Shown: positions 19,226 through 27,458, counted from the first letter of the stretch. The stretch is 64,000 bases of DNA from Elusimicrobiota bacterium (GCA_027452025.1 DAIDHI010000010.1:1-64000), one strand, 5' to 3'. The notes: a model not told the origin generated them from the letters alone. Made by a program: numbers and translations.

Positions 19226-19998
19226 CGGCCTTCTGGGCGGGGCTTGCCGCCGGAGCCCTGGCCGCGGGAGCTCTCGTGCAATGGCTCCACGTCCGCTCCC
19301 GGCGCCGGCTCGGCCGCTTCTTCTCCTTCGCCGCCCACGAGATCAACACCCCGATCACGGCGATCAACATGACGGTGTTGAATTTCTCCTCCGGCGTCTT
19401 CGGCCCCGTCGCCCCCGAGCAGGCTCCGTGGCTCGAGCTGCTGCGCGAGCAGGTGATCCGCCTGGGCGCCATGGTGGGGGAACTGCGCGACTTGGTCCAT
19501 CTCGTCATCGGCAAGGACCTCCACGTCACCATCGAGGAGGTGTCGGCCCGGGACGCGGTCAAGCGGGCGGTGGAGGCGGTGGAGAAGGGGCTGGCGCAGT
19601 CGTCCTCCGGCGTCGACTTGGCGCTGCCCCAGGACCTGCCCGCCGTGCGCGTCGACGAGGAGCGCTTCTCGCGCACGCTCGTCAGTCTCCTCCACCACGC
19701 GCGCAAGTTCAAGACGCGAGGGGGGCGGCTTTCCGTCGCCGCCCGGACGGCCGAGGGCGGGCGCGCGGTCGAGATCGAGGTGGCCTACCCCTGCCTGCCG
19801 CTGACGACCGAGGAGGCCGCGCGCAGCCTGGCCCTGCTTTATCCCGCCGACGCCGAAAAGGGAGCGGCTCGCGCCACGGGCCTCGGCCTGGGCGTGCTGC
19901 GCGAGCTCATGAGGCGCCAGGGAGGCGACGTCCGCCTCCGCCTCGACGGCGGCGGGCGGGCCGTGCTGCGCCTGACGGCTCCGGCCGCAAAAAGCTAA
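19222..19998 (+). CDS. Histidine kinase-like membrane sensor with a degenerate ATP site
   Basis: 258 residues. One N-terminal membrane helix (FWAGLAAGALAAGALVQWL) comes first, then a HisKA dimerisation domain with phospho-acceptor H39 in FAAHEINTPITAINM, then a HATPase-like domain. In that domain the N-box is degenerate: SLLHHARKF has no Asn where functional kinases have N(x)3-4N. The G1 Asp motif is not recognisable, although TGLGLGVLRELM keeps the G2 glycines. ATP binding may be lost or altered. It has no periplasmic sensor domain. It is followed 16 nt later by a receiver-only response regulator, which is probably its partner. Confidence 0.75.
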   Translation: MTAFWAGLAAGALAAGALVQWLHVRSRRRLGRFFSFAAHEINTPITAINMTVLNFSSGVFGPVAPEQAPWLELLREQVIRLGAMVGELRDLVHLVIGKDLHVTIEEVSARDAVKRAVEAVEKGLAQSSSGVDLALPQDLPAVRVDEERFSRTLVSLLHHARKFKTRGGRLSVAARTAEGGRAVEIEVAYPCLPLTTEEAARSLALLYPADAEKGAARATGLGLGVLRELMRRQGGDVRLRLDGGGRAVLRLTAPAAKS

Positions 19999-20013
19999 TA
20001 TGAGAGGGCCATT

Positions 20014-20391
20014 GTGATAGCCAAGGTGCTGATCGTCGAAGACGAGCCCGCGATCGCGGAAAACCTCGGCGCGCTCTTGCGCGCCAAGGGCTACGAGGCC
20101 CTCCACGCCGGGGATGGGGCCGAGGCCGTGGAGATCGCGCGCAAGGACCTGCCGGACGTCGTCTTGCTCGACGTCAAGCTTCCCAAGATGGGCGGCTTCG
20201 ACGTCTGCCGCATCCTCAAGGCCGAGGCCGCGACGCAGCGCATCAAGATCATCATGGTGACCGCCCTGGGCCGCATGGGCGAGGTGGAGACGGCCTTCCA
20301 GAACGGGGCCGACGACTACCTCATCAAGCCGTTCGACTCCGACCGCCTCTTCAAGAAGATCGAAAAGGTCCTGGGCCCCGCGGCGCGATGA
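20014..20391 (+). CDS. Single-domain response regulator (receiver only)
   Basis: 125 residues from GTG 20014, with GAGAGGG about 10 nt upstream. Complete CheY-like receiver: acidic pair E9/D10, phospho-acceptor D53 (VVLLDVKLP), T83 (IIMVTAL) and K105 (LIKPFD). There is no output domain, so it would act by protein contact or phosphorelay. It lies between the degenerate kinase and the DNA glycosylase, overlapping the latter by ATGA. Confidence 0.9.
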   Translation: MIAKVLIVEDEPAIAENLGALLRAKGYEALHAGDGAEAVEIARKDLPDVVLLDVKLPKMGGFDVCRILKAEAATQRIKIIMVTALGRMGEVETAFQNGADDYLIKPFDSDRLFKKIEKVLGPAAR

Positions 20392-21116
20392 GCGGCGGCG
20401 CCGCTCCCCGGCGCGTCTATGCCGACCTGCTCAAAGCCTACGGCCCGCGCGGCTGGTGGCCGGTCACGGTGTCGCGCAGGCGCGGCCCGGTCTACCGGCC
20501 GGGCTTCCAAGGGCGGCTGTCGAGCCGCCAGCGCGCCGAGGTGTGCGTCGGCGCGATCCTGACCCAGAACGCCGCCTGGACCAACGTCGTCAAGGCGCTG
20601 GCCTGCCTCCACGCCGCGGGCCTGCGCGACCTCGAGAGTCTGGCCCGCTGCCGGTCGGCGCGCCTGGCGCGTCTTATTCGATCCTCCGGCTACTTCCGCC
20701 AAAAGGCGCGCAAGCTCAAGGCCTTCGCCCGCCACGCGCTCGCCCGAGGCCCGCTCGAGCGCTGGCTGGGCGGCGCGCCGCTGCCGGCCTTGCGCGAGGA
20801 GCTGCTGTCGTTGTGGGGAGTGGGGCCGGAGACGGCGGACTCGATCCTGCTCTACGCCGGCGGGCGGGAAGCGTTCGTGGCCGACGCCTATACGCTGCGC
20901 CTGGGCCGGCGGCTGGGGTGGTTCGGCGAGGAGGCGGGCTACGAGGAAGCCCAGTCCTTCCTCATCGAGAGGCTTCCGCGCGACGCGAGGCTCTACGCCG
21001 AGGTCCACGCGCTGATCGTCGAGCACGCCAAGCGCCACTGCCGCGCCAAGCCCTCCTGCCCCGGCTGCCCGCTCAAGCCGCGCTGCCATCATGGCCAAGA
21101 GACCCCGCGGGCTTAG
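20388..21116 (+). CDS. HhH-GPD DNA glycosylase (endonuclease III-related / MagIII-like)
   Basis: 242 residues. The helix-hairpin-helix LLSLWGVGPETADSILLY is followed by the catalytic Asp D166 (FVADAYTLRL). The Lys that makes endonuclease III a lyase is replaced by Glu148. With ILTQNAAWTNVVKAL this points to the MagIII/MpgII-type alkylbase (3-methyladenine) glycosylases rather than Nth. A C-terminal 4Fe-4S site is present as C218, C224, C227 and C233, spaced Cx5Cx2Cx5C, one residue shorter than the classic Cx6 first gap. It overlaps the receiver gene by 4 nt and the next gene by 26 nt. Confidence 0.85.
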   Translation: MSGGAAPRRVYADLLKAYGPRGWWPVTVSRRRGPVYRPGFQGRLSSRQRAEVCVGAILTQNAAWTNVVKALACLHAAGLRDLESLARCRSARLARLIRSSGYFRQKARKLKAFARHALARGPLERWLGGAPLPALREELLSLWGVGPETADSILLYAGGREAFVADAYTLRLGRRLGWFGEEAGYEEAQSFLIERLPRDARLYAEVHALIVEHAKRHCRAKPSCPGCPLKPRCHHGQETPRA

Positions 21117-21699
21117 GGCGGCGGCCTTCGCCGCGGCCGCGCTGCTGCTGGCCGGGCCGGAGGCGGCGAATCTCGCGCTGACGCGGCACCCGGACGTCCC
21201 CGGCGCTTACGGCAACTGCCAGGTGCTGGTGCTGGGCTTTTCCGGCCGGGCCGACGGCAGCCCGGGCTGGATCCAGCGCTATCGCGTCGCTTCGGGCCTG
21301 GCGGCGCAGCGCAAATACGGCTGCTCGGCGCTGATCCTCTCCGGAGCCGCGGTGCGCACCCGCCAGGCGGAAGCCGACGTGATGGAGAAGGCGGCCCTCG
21401 CCTTCGGGGCGGACCCGCGGACGCTGATCCTTGACCGGCGGGCCCGCACCACGCGGGAAAACGTCGCCAATGCGCTGGCCCGGCTCGGACGGGGCCAGCA
21501 TCTCTTCATCGCCTCCGATCCCTTCCACGTCTGGCGCGCCAAGCGCGACGCCTGCCGGCTGCGTCCGGACGCCTGCCCGCTGGCGCACGACGCGAGCCTT
21601 CGGGGCCCGTGGCGCTTGGCCGGCTACCGCTGGTTGTCGGCTTATTACAACGTCGTCGCGGTGGCGCGAGACGTGCTATCGCGGCCTCATTTGAGGTAA
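21091..21699 (+). CDS. DUF218 / YdcF-SanA family protein
   Basis: 202 residues. An N-terminal hydrophobic segment (AAAFAAAALLLAGPEA) suggests export or membrane anchoring. DUF218 motifs are visible: CQVLVLGFSG, YGCSALILSGAAVRTRQAEADVM, RTTRENVANAL and LFIASDPFHVWRA. Members such as ElyC and SanA affect envelope permeability or peptidoglycan precursor use, but the activity is not established. It overlaps the glycosylase gene by 26 nt. Its TAA stop coincides with a -10-like TAAAGT placed 6 nt before the next start. Confidence 0.8.
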   Translation: MAKRPRGLRAAAFAAAALLLAGPEAANLALTRHPDVPGAYGNCQVLVLGFSGRADGSPGWIQRYRVASGLAAQRKYGCSALILSGAAVRTRQAEADVMEKAALAFGADPRTLILDRRARTTRENVANALARLGRGQHLFIASDPFHVWRAKRDACRLRPDACPLAHDASLRGPWRLAGYRWLSAYYNVVAVARDVLSRPHLR

Positions 21700-21708
21700 A
21701 GTTCCGGC

Positions 21709-23175
21709 ATGGCCAATCCCAGGGCCGGCTTTCTCGCGCTCGTGATCGCCTCGGCGGTCTGCGCCGCGCCGGCGGCCGCGGCGTTCACGGCGGCGGCGGG
21801 CAAGATCGACATCACCCCGGATTTAAAAACGGAGACGACCTACCTCGCCGGCTTCGGCGCCTCGGGCCGTCCGGCCAAGGGAGTCCACGACCCGCTCTAC
21901 GCGCGCGCCGTCGTCGTCTCCGACGGGCGCAAGACCGCGGCCATCGTGGCCGTCGACTGCATCGGCCTCTTTCGCCAGGATGTGCTGGCGATGCGCCGCG
22001 CCGTCGGCTGGAACGACGCCGATCACTACGTCTTCGTCTCGGCCACGCACGACCACTCCGGCCCCGACACGTTGGGGCTGTGGGGCCGCTTTCCGGGCGT
22101 CTCCGGGGTCAACGCGCGCTACCGAAAGCGGGTTATCGCCGCCGTCGCCAAGCTCGTCCTCGATCTTTCCCATCGGATGCGCCCGGCGCAGCTTTCTTAC
22201 GCCCGGCGCGATCTCGACGCCCGGGGACTGTGCCGCGACAGCCGCGATCCCGTCGTGATCGATCCGGAGCTGGACGCGGTGCAGTTCTTGGCGCGCTCCG
22301 GCGGCGCGCCGATCGGCACGATCGTGCGCTGGTCGTGCCATCCGGAGACGTCCTGGCGCGACAACGATGAGCTGACGGCGGACTACCCCGGGCAGCTCTG
22401 CGCGCGAGTCGAGAGCCGAACGGGCGGCGCCTGCCTGTTCCAGTCCGGCGTCATCGGAGGCCTGCTCACGCCCGATTCGGATCACGACCACGGTCCGCTC
22501 AAGGGCTACGCCGAGGGCCGGCGCATCGGCCAAGCCGTGGCCGACGCCGCGCTTTCGGCTCTGCGCGGCGCTGCCCGGGTGCGCGAGCCGAAAGTCGGCT
22601 TCGAGAGCGCCCTGGTGCGGCTGCCGATCGAGAATTCCCGCTACATCCTCTTCATGCGCAGCCTGGTTTTCGGGCACAAGCTTCAGGAGCCGGACGGCTC
22701 TCCCTTGGCGGCCTGGAAGACGTTCTGGCTGCCGCTGCGGCACCTGATTTTTTTCCCGCTGCCCGCGTCGCAGCGGCCGTGGGTGGAGACGGAGGTCTCG
22801 CGCCTCGACGTCGGCCCGGTGAGGTTTCTGGGCATCCCCGGCGAGCTGTTCCCCGAACTGGCCATCGGGGGCTACGACGGCCGCTACCGCTTCGGCCACC
22901 CCCTCGTCGATGCGAACAATCCGAATCCGCCTCGCTTGGCCGAGGCTCCGAAGGGGCCCTATCTGCGCCAGCAGGTCAAGGCGAAGCTTGGCATCCTCGT
23001 CGGCTTGGCCAACGACGAGCTCGGCTACATCGTGCCGCCCTACGACTTCCAGGCCGATGCCGACCGGTCGATGACCCCGCAGCCGCCGGGCGATCACTAC
23101 GAGGAGACCAACTCCCTGGGCCCTTCGGCGGCGCCGATTCTGCTCAAGGCCCTCTCCCGGCTGGCCCGGCAGTGA
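21709..23175 (+). CDS. Neutral/alkaline ceramidase-like exported hydrolase
   Basis: 488 residues with a signal peptide (AGFLALVIASAVCAAPAAAA). The mature protein starts FTAAAGKIDITPDL, a typical opening of the ceramidase_alk N-terminal domain. Family zinc-site motifs include VHDPLYARAVVV, VSATHDHSGPDT (His-x-His plus the SGP turn) and IVRWSCHPETSW. It is shorter than full bacterial ceramidases (about 650), lacking the C-terminal immunoglobulin-like domain, so the substrate may differ. It is coupled by GTGA to a GH84 gene, which suggests joint attack on glycoconjugates or sphingolipids. No Shine-Dalgarno is seen; TAAAGT ends 6 nt before the ATG. Confidence 0.8.
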   Translation: MANPRAGFLALVIASAVCAAPAAAAFTAAAGKIDITPDLKTETTYLAGFGASGRPAKGVHDPLYARAVVVSDGRKTAAIVAVDCIGLFRQDVLAMRRAVGWNDADHYVFVSATHDHSGPDTLGLWGRFPGVSGVNARYRKRVIAAVAKLVLDLSHRMRPAQLSYARRDLDARGLCRDSRDPVVIDPELDAVQFLARSGGAPIGTIVRWSCHPETSWRDNDELTADYPGQLCARVESRTGGACLFQSGVIGGLLTPDSDHDHGPLKGYAEGRRIGQAVADAALSALRGAARVREPKVGFESALVRLPIENSRYILFMRSLVFGHKLQEPDGSPLAAWKTFWLPLRHLIFFPLPASQRPWVETEVSRLDVGPVRFLGIPGELFPELAIGGYDGRYRFGHPLVDANNPNPPRLAEAPKGPYLRQQVKAKLGILVGLANDELGYIVPPYDFQADADRSMTPQPPGDHYEETNSLGPSAAPILLKALSRLARQ

Positions 23176-25151
23176 GCGGCGGGGCCGTCCTGGGGTTCCT
23201 GGCCGCCGCCGCGCTGGCGGCGGCGCCAAGTCCGCGGCGCTTCCCGCGCCGGGGCGTGATGGAGGGCTTCTACGGCCGGCCCTGGACCTGGGCGCAGCGC
23301 CGCGATATGGTCGCCTGGATCGGGGCTCATCACGGCAACCTCTTCGTCATCGCGCCGAAGGACGAGGCTCTCCAGCGCCGGCTTTGGCGCAAGCCCCTCG
23401 GGCCGAGCTACCTGCGAGACCTTCGCGCGCTGGCCGGCTACGCGCGCCGCCGGGGAGTGGACCTCGCCTGGGAGCTCAGCCCAGGCGTCGACTTTCGCGC
23501 CGGACGCGCGGACGAGGACGCGGCGGTGCAGAAGCTCGAATCGGTCGCCGATTGCGGCGTCCGAAGGCTGATCCTCGCTTTCGACGACACGCCGGCGCGT
23601 TTATCGCAAGTCGAGTTCGCCAACGCCGTCTTGGGGCGCCTGCTCGCCGCGCGGCCGGGCCTCGAGCTGACTTTCGTGCCCGCGCTCTATTGGGGGCAGG
23701 CGGCGGGAACGCCCTATCTCGATCATGTGGCGCGCGCCCTCGACTCGCGGTTCCGGGTGGGCTGGACCGGCCCTCAGGTGCTCAGCCGCGCGATCACGGC
23801 TCGAGACGGCGCTTCATTCCGCGCTTATATGAGGCACGGGCTCGTGCTCGGCGACAACTATCCGGTCCAAGACCGGGTCGAGGACGCGGGCCCGCTCTTC
23901 CTAGGCCCGGTGCGGGGCCGGCAGCCGGGGCTGGCGCAGTCACAGGACGCCTACCTCGCCAATGCGAGCCCTCTCGAGGAGGCGTCGAAGATACCCTTGG
24001 CCTCCCAGCTGGCCTACGCGTGGAATCCCGCCGGCTACGACCCCGACGCCTTCTGGAGCCGGCAGCTCGCGGCCGCGCGCAAGCGCTCCGCCGGGGAGGC
24101 CGCGTTCTTGGCGGCCGCCGAGCGCTCGTGGCTGGACCTGCCGCAGACGGCGCCGATGGCGCTCTCTGCGGCCGGCTTCTCGCCCTTTCTGCGCGGGCTG
24201 CTGCTCGCGCCCGAGGCCTTCGCCGACCGGCCGGCCCTGAGGCGCGAGCTGGCGCCTTGGCTTGAGCGCGCCCGCGAGGAGGCGCAGGCGGTCCTGAAGC
24301 CTCGCCGCGGCCGTCCCGCGACCTCGGAGAATCCCGCCGTGGTCGCCGGCTTTGCGATCGACGCGTTGGCGCAGGGGCGCCTGCCGCTCGGCGACGCCGC
24401 GCGGCAGGCGTTTTCCGCCGGCGCGCGGGGCCGTCTCGAGCTCGACCGGGCCTTGAGGCTCCTAGCCTCGGCGGACGCGGCGGCTAACGTGGGGTCGCGG
24501 CGAGCCTGGGGCGAGGAGCTGTCGCCTTGGTCTTGGATCCTCGCCGAGGACGCGCGGAGGGCGCGCGCCGCCCTGGGGGGCTCCTGGATCTCCGGTTCGT
24601 CTTGGGAGTCGCTGGCCTGGCGCTGGCGCGCGCGCGCGGCGTTGTTGCCCCTGCTGGCTTGCCGACGCATGATGGACGGATATCTCGAGGACCCCGCAAA
24701 CGCCAAGACCGCGGCGGCGGACCTCCCTTGGCTGCTGCGAGCCGCCGTTTGGCGCGAGCGCCGGCGCTTCGGCCGCGCCTCCTTCGCCGCCGGTCTTCAA
24801 GACGAGCTCGCCGCCGGCGATGCGGCCGCGCTGGGGCGCCGTTTCGAGGCCATGATCGCTTGGGCGCGGGAGCTGCGGCGCCCGGGCGTGCCTCAGGCCG
24901 CCTGGCCGTGGCTTTTTAAGGTAGAGGACTATGGCCGAGCCGGTCTGCTCGCGCTCAAGCGGCGAAAGGGCCGATGGTCGGCGGCCGAAGAGGCGGACTG
25001 GCGGCGACTGGGGCGGCGCCTGCGCTCCGGCAACGGATTGGAGGAGGCGGTGGAGCTCAAGCTTCTCCTCGATGGACTCGCGCGATGGGGACGCGATCCG
25101 GGTCGGCCGTTTGTGCTGCCTTGGCCCGCCCAACCGCAGGACGCCCTCTAG
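23172..25151 (+). CDS. GH84-like beta-N-acetylhexosaminidase, exported
   Basis: 659 residues from GTG 23172, overlapping the previous stop. There is a short signal peptide (GGAVLGFLAAAALAAA). The catalytic (beta/alpha)8 domain begins GVMEGFYGRPWTWAQRRDM, a hallmark of GH84 (O-GlcNAcase / NagJ), and carries the Asp pair D138-D139 in LILAFDDTP used in substrate-assisted catalysis. The C-terminal 350 residues are helical and rich in Arg, Ala and Leu, as in the helical region of GH84 enzymes. Probable substrates are terminal beta-GlcNAc residues on glycoproteins or glycans. It ends just before the palindromic element at 25163. Confidence 0.82.
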   Translation: MSGGAVLGFLAAAALAAAPSPRRFPRRGVMEGFYGRPWTWAQRRDMVAWIGAHHGNLFVIAPKDEALQRRLWRKPLGPSYLRDLRALAGYARRRGVDLAWELSPGVDFRAGRADEDAAVQKLESVADCGVRRLILAFDDTPARLSQVEFANAVLGRLLAARPGLELTFVPALYWGQAAGTPYLDHVARALDSRFRVGWTGPQVLSRAITARDGASFRAYMRHGLVLGDNYPVQDRVEDAGPLFLGPVRGRQPGLAQSQDAYLANASPLEEASKIPLASQLAYAWNPAGYDPDAFWSRQLAAARKRSAGEAAFLAAAERSWLDLPQTAPMALSAAGFSPFLRGLLLAPEAFADRPALRRELAPWLERAREEAQAVLKPRRGRPATSENPAVVAGFAIDALAQGRLPLGDAARQAFSAGARGRLELDRALRLLASADAAANVGSRRAWGEELSPWSWILAEDARRARAALGGSWISGSSWESLAWRWRARAALLPLLACRRMMDGYLEDPANAKTAAADLPWLLRAAVWRERRRFGRASFAAGLQDELAAGDAAALGRRFEAMIAWARELRRPGVPQAAWPWLFKVEDYGRAGLLALKRRKGRWSAAEEADWRRLGRRLRSGNGLEEAVELKLLLDGLARWGRDPGRPFVLPWPAQPQDAL

Positions 25152-25162
25152 AAGTGAAAGCG

Positions 25163-25232
25163 AAGGTGCCTGGCTTTAACCTTTTTAACTTGTTTGAACG
25201 GACAAGTTAAAAAGGTTAAAGCCAGGCACCTT
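25163..25232. repeat. Palindromic element, copy 1 (30-bp perfect arms), probable bidirectional terminator
   Basis: Arms 25163-25192 and 25203-25232 are perfect reverse complements around a 10-nt loop. The outer end reads AAGGTGCCTGGC, and the inner part repeats a TTAAC-type unit twice. It fills the gap between the convergent GH84 and feoB stops. On the plus strand the stem is followed by AATTTTTC, so it can terminate transcription. Its AT-rich inner arms differ from the surrounding GC-rich genes, which suggests it arrived as a unit. Copy 2 lies at 41219. Confidence 0.85.
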
Positions 25233-25239
25233 AATTTTT

Positions 25240-27153
25240 CTAGACGAGCCAAGCCGTCAGATGGTAGCCGGACCAGGCGGCGGCGTAGGCGAGGACGAAG
25301 TAGCAGCAGAACTGGATGATCGGCCACTTCCAGCCGCCGGTCTCGCGGCGGACGATGGCGATCGTCGACATGCACTGCATGGCCAAGGCGAAGAAGAGCA
25401 GGAGGCTGACCGCCGTGGGCAGGCCGTAGAGAGGCGCTCCGGAAGGCGTTTTAGCGTCGCGCAGCGCCTGGACGAGCCCCTCGGGATGGTCGGCGTTGGC
25501 GCCGCTCAAGGCAAAGAGCGATCCGAGCGTGCCCACGAAGACCTCTCGGGCCGCGACCGAGGACAGGACGCCCACGCTCAGCCGCCAGTCAAAGCCCAGC
25601 GGCGCGAACACGGGAGCGACGGACTTGCCGACCATGCCTAGAGCGCTGTGCTCGATCTGCGCGGCTGCGGCGCGGCTGGGATCGGCGGCGACGGCCGGAG
25701 GGGGAACGTAGCGCGGGAAGTTGCTCAGGGCCCAGAGCAGGACGGCGACCATAAAGATCACCTTGCCGGCGCGAAAGATGAAGTGCGAGCAGCGCACCCA
25801 CATGTAGCGCGCGAGCTCCTTGGCCTTGGGCAGGCGGTAGGGCGGAAGCACGGTGACCGGGCTCGGGAAAGGATCGTAGAGCGGGGTCTTCTTGATGACC
25901 AGAGCCAGCGCCAGGGCCGCGACGATGCCGAGGAGATAGAGCCCGGCCATGACGGCGGTTTGGGCGTGGAGCCCCAGGATGCGCCAGCTTTCCGGCACGA
26001 AAGCGGCGATGATCAGGGTGTAGACCGGGATGCGCGCCGAGCAAGTCATCAGCGGAGAGAGGAAAATGGCCGTCAGGCGGCGCTTCTCGTTGGAGATCGT
26101 GCGCGCGGCCATGACGCCGGGGATGGCGCAGGCGAACGAGGAGAGGAAGGGGATGAAGACCTTGCCGTCGAGGCCGAAGGGCCGCAGGGCGCGGTCGACC
26201 ATGGCGCCGGCCCGGGGCAGGTAGCCGCTTTGCTCGAGCAGCCCGATGAGGGCGAAGAGGATGGCGATCTGCGGCAGAAAGACCAGGACGGCCGCCACGC
26301 CGGCGATGATGCCGTCGCAGACCAGGCTTGCGAGGAGCGGCCAGGCGATCAAGGGGCGCAGCAGCGCCGCGCCTTGGGCGAAGAGCTTGGACAGCAGGTC
26401 TCCGGCCGGGCCGCCCGCGGCGAACAGCGACTCGAAAACGGCGAGAAGGGTCGCCGCGAGGATGAGCGGCCCGACAATGGGGTGGAAGAGGACGCGGTCG
26501 ATGCGAATCGAGCGCGCGACGGTGGGCAGCAAGCGGTGGCCGGGCAGGCGCACGGCGCTTTGGACCGCTTTCTCGGCGCGCTCGTGGGCGGCGTTCTGGA
26601 CGGAGGCCAACTCCTCGCGGGGGGCGCGGGTGAGGTCGCGCGCGGCCCCGGACTCGGACGGCGGCCGCGCTTCCAGGAACGCCTCGATCTCCTCGAGGCC
26701 GCGTCCCTCCCTCGCCGAGGCGAGGAAGACGGGCATGCCCAGCTCCTTCTCGAGCTTGCCCGCGTCCACGGCGATGCCGTTGTGCTCCGCCTCGTCGATC
26801 ATGTTGACGACGACGGCGGCGGGATAGCCGCAGTCCTGGAGCGCCGCGGCCAGGGCCAGATCGTTGCCCAGGTTGCTCGCCTCGGCCACGCATAGAACGA
26901 CGAGGTCCCGGTCGCGGGATTGGGAGAGAAAGCGGAAGGCGACGGCCTCGTCCTCGGAGGCGGCCAGAATCGAGAAAGTGCCCGGGAGGTCGACGATCTC
27001 CAGGGTCTGCGCGCCGATGACGGCCGTCCCGACGGCTTTTTCGACCGTGCAGCCCGCGAAGTTCGCCACGCGCTGGCGAAGGCCTGTGAGGCTGTTGAAG
27101 AGCGTCGTCTTGCCCGTGTTCGGCCGTCCCGCGAGCGCGACGACGCGGCTCAC
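25240..27153 (-). CDS. feoB: Ferrous iron transport protein B
   Basis: Inner-membrane Fe(II) transporter with a cytoplasmic G-protein domain, 637 residues from GTG 27153. G1 is GRPNTGKTTLFNSLTG, the G3 region is VDLPGTFS and G4 is VVNMIDEAE (NxxD). Helical spacer and Gate/FeoB_C membrane regions follow (SSFACAIPGVMAARTI, LTAIFLSPLMTCSARIPVYT). It is shorter than E. coli FeoB (773) but in the range of other phyla. The start overlaps the feoA stop (GTGA), and the pair is driven by the promoter at 27390-27418. Confidence 0.95.
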   Translation of the reverse strand: MSRVVALAGRPNTGKTTLFNSLTGLRQRVANFAGCTVEKAVGTAVIGAQTLEIVDLPGTFSILAASEDEAVAFRFLSQSRDRDLVVLCVAEASNLGNDLALAAALQDCGYPAAVVVNMIDEAEHNGIAVDAGKLEKELGMPVFLASAREGRGLEEIEAFLEARPPSESGAARDLTRAPREELASVQNAAHERAEKAVQSAVRLPGHRLLPTVARSIRIDRVLFHPIVGPLILAATLLAVFESLFAAGGPAGDLLSKLFAQGAALLRPLIAWPLLASLVCDGIIAGVAAVLVFLPQIAILFALIGLLEQSGYLPRAGAMVDRALRPFGLDGKVFIPFLSSFACAIPGVMAARTISNEKRRLTAIFLSPLMTCSARIPVYTLIIAAFVPESWRILGLHAQTAVMAGLYLLGIVAALALALVIKKTPLYDPFPSPVTVLPPYRLPKAKELARYMWVRCSHFIFRAGKVIFMVAVLLWALSNFPRYVPPPAVAADPSRAAAAQIEHSALGMVGKSVAPVFAPLGFDWRLSVGVLSSVAAREVFVGTLGSLFALSGANADHPEGLVQALRDAKTPSGAPLYGLPTAVSLLLFFALAMQCMSTIAIVRRETGGWKWPIIQFCCYFVLAYAAAWSGYHLTAWLV

Positions 27154-27383
27154 GGCTGGCGGCTCTCGACGACGATGCGCTCGAGCAGCCACGCCTCGAC
27201 GGCCAGCAGCTGGGGACCGACCAGGCACTCGATGGGGTCGCGCAGCGGGGTGCGCAAGAGTTTGGTGATCTGCGCTCCGGCGCGCAGGCCCAAGGCGCAG
27301 AGACGGCTTTTCTCGATGTCGTCGAGGCGCTCGAAGCCGACGATCCTCAAGGGAGTCTGCATCTCGGCTTGGGCCAGGGTCAT
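27150..27383 (-). CDS. feoA: Ferrous iron transport protein A
   Basis: 77-residue SH3-like protein that supports FeoB. Motifs: MQTPLRIVGFERLDD, KSRLCALGLRAGAQITKLLR (the usual L-x-x-LG-x-x-x-G-x-x-I) and RDPIECLVGPQLLAVE. The promoter places the A of its ATG exactly 6 nt after the -10 hexamer, so the feoAB message is probably leaderless. It overlaps feoB by 4 nt. Confidence 0.92.
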   Translation of the reverse strand: MTLAQAEMQTPLRIVGFERLDDIEKSRLCALGLRAGAQITKLLRTPLRDPIECLVGPQLLAVEAWLLERIVVESRQP

Positions 27384-27389
27384 GGGCTT

Positions 27390-27418
27390 AGTATAGCCTT
27401 ATTGAGACCGAATTTCAA
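27390..27418 (-). promoter_or_regulatory. feoAB promoter (leaderless)
   Basis: Minus strand: TTGAAA (27418-27413), 17-nt spacer, TATACT (27395-27390), then 6 nt to ATG 27383. This is the best-formed promoter in the window. The dyad at 27398-27422 covers the -35 box and most of the spacer. Confidence 0.75.
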
Positions 27419-27422
27419 TAAG
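27398..27422. promoter_or_regulatory. Palindromic operator between feoAB and the divergent TPR gene (probable metal-regulator site)
   Basis: A 25-bp dyad with perfect 8-bp arms CTTATTGA / TCAATAAG and a 9-bp centre. It overlaps the feoAB -35 and spacer, where a bound repressor would block RNA polymerase. Position upstream of feoA suggests an iron sensor (Fur, DtxR/IdeR or MntR type), but the sequence is not a textbook Fur or DtxR box. Confidence 0.6.
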
Positions 27423-27458
27423 AAAATAGCGGCCGTGCTATAATCTCGGCCTGACCGT

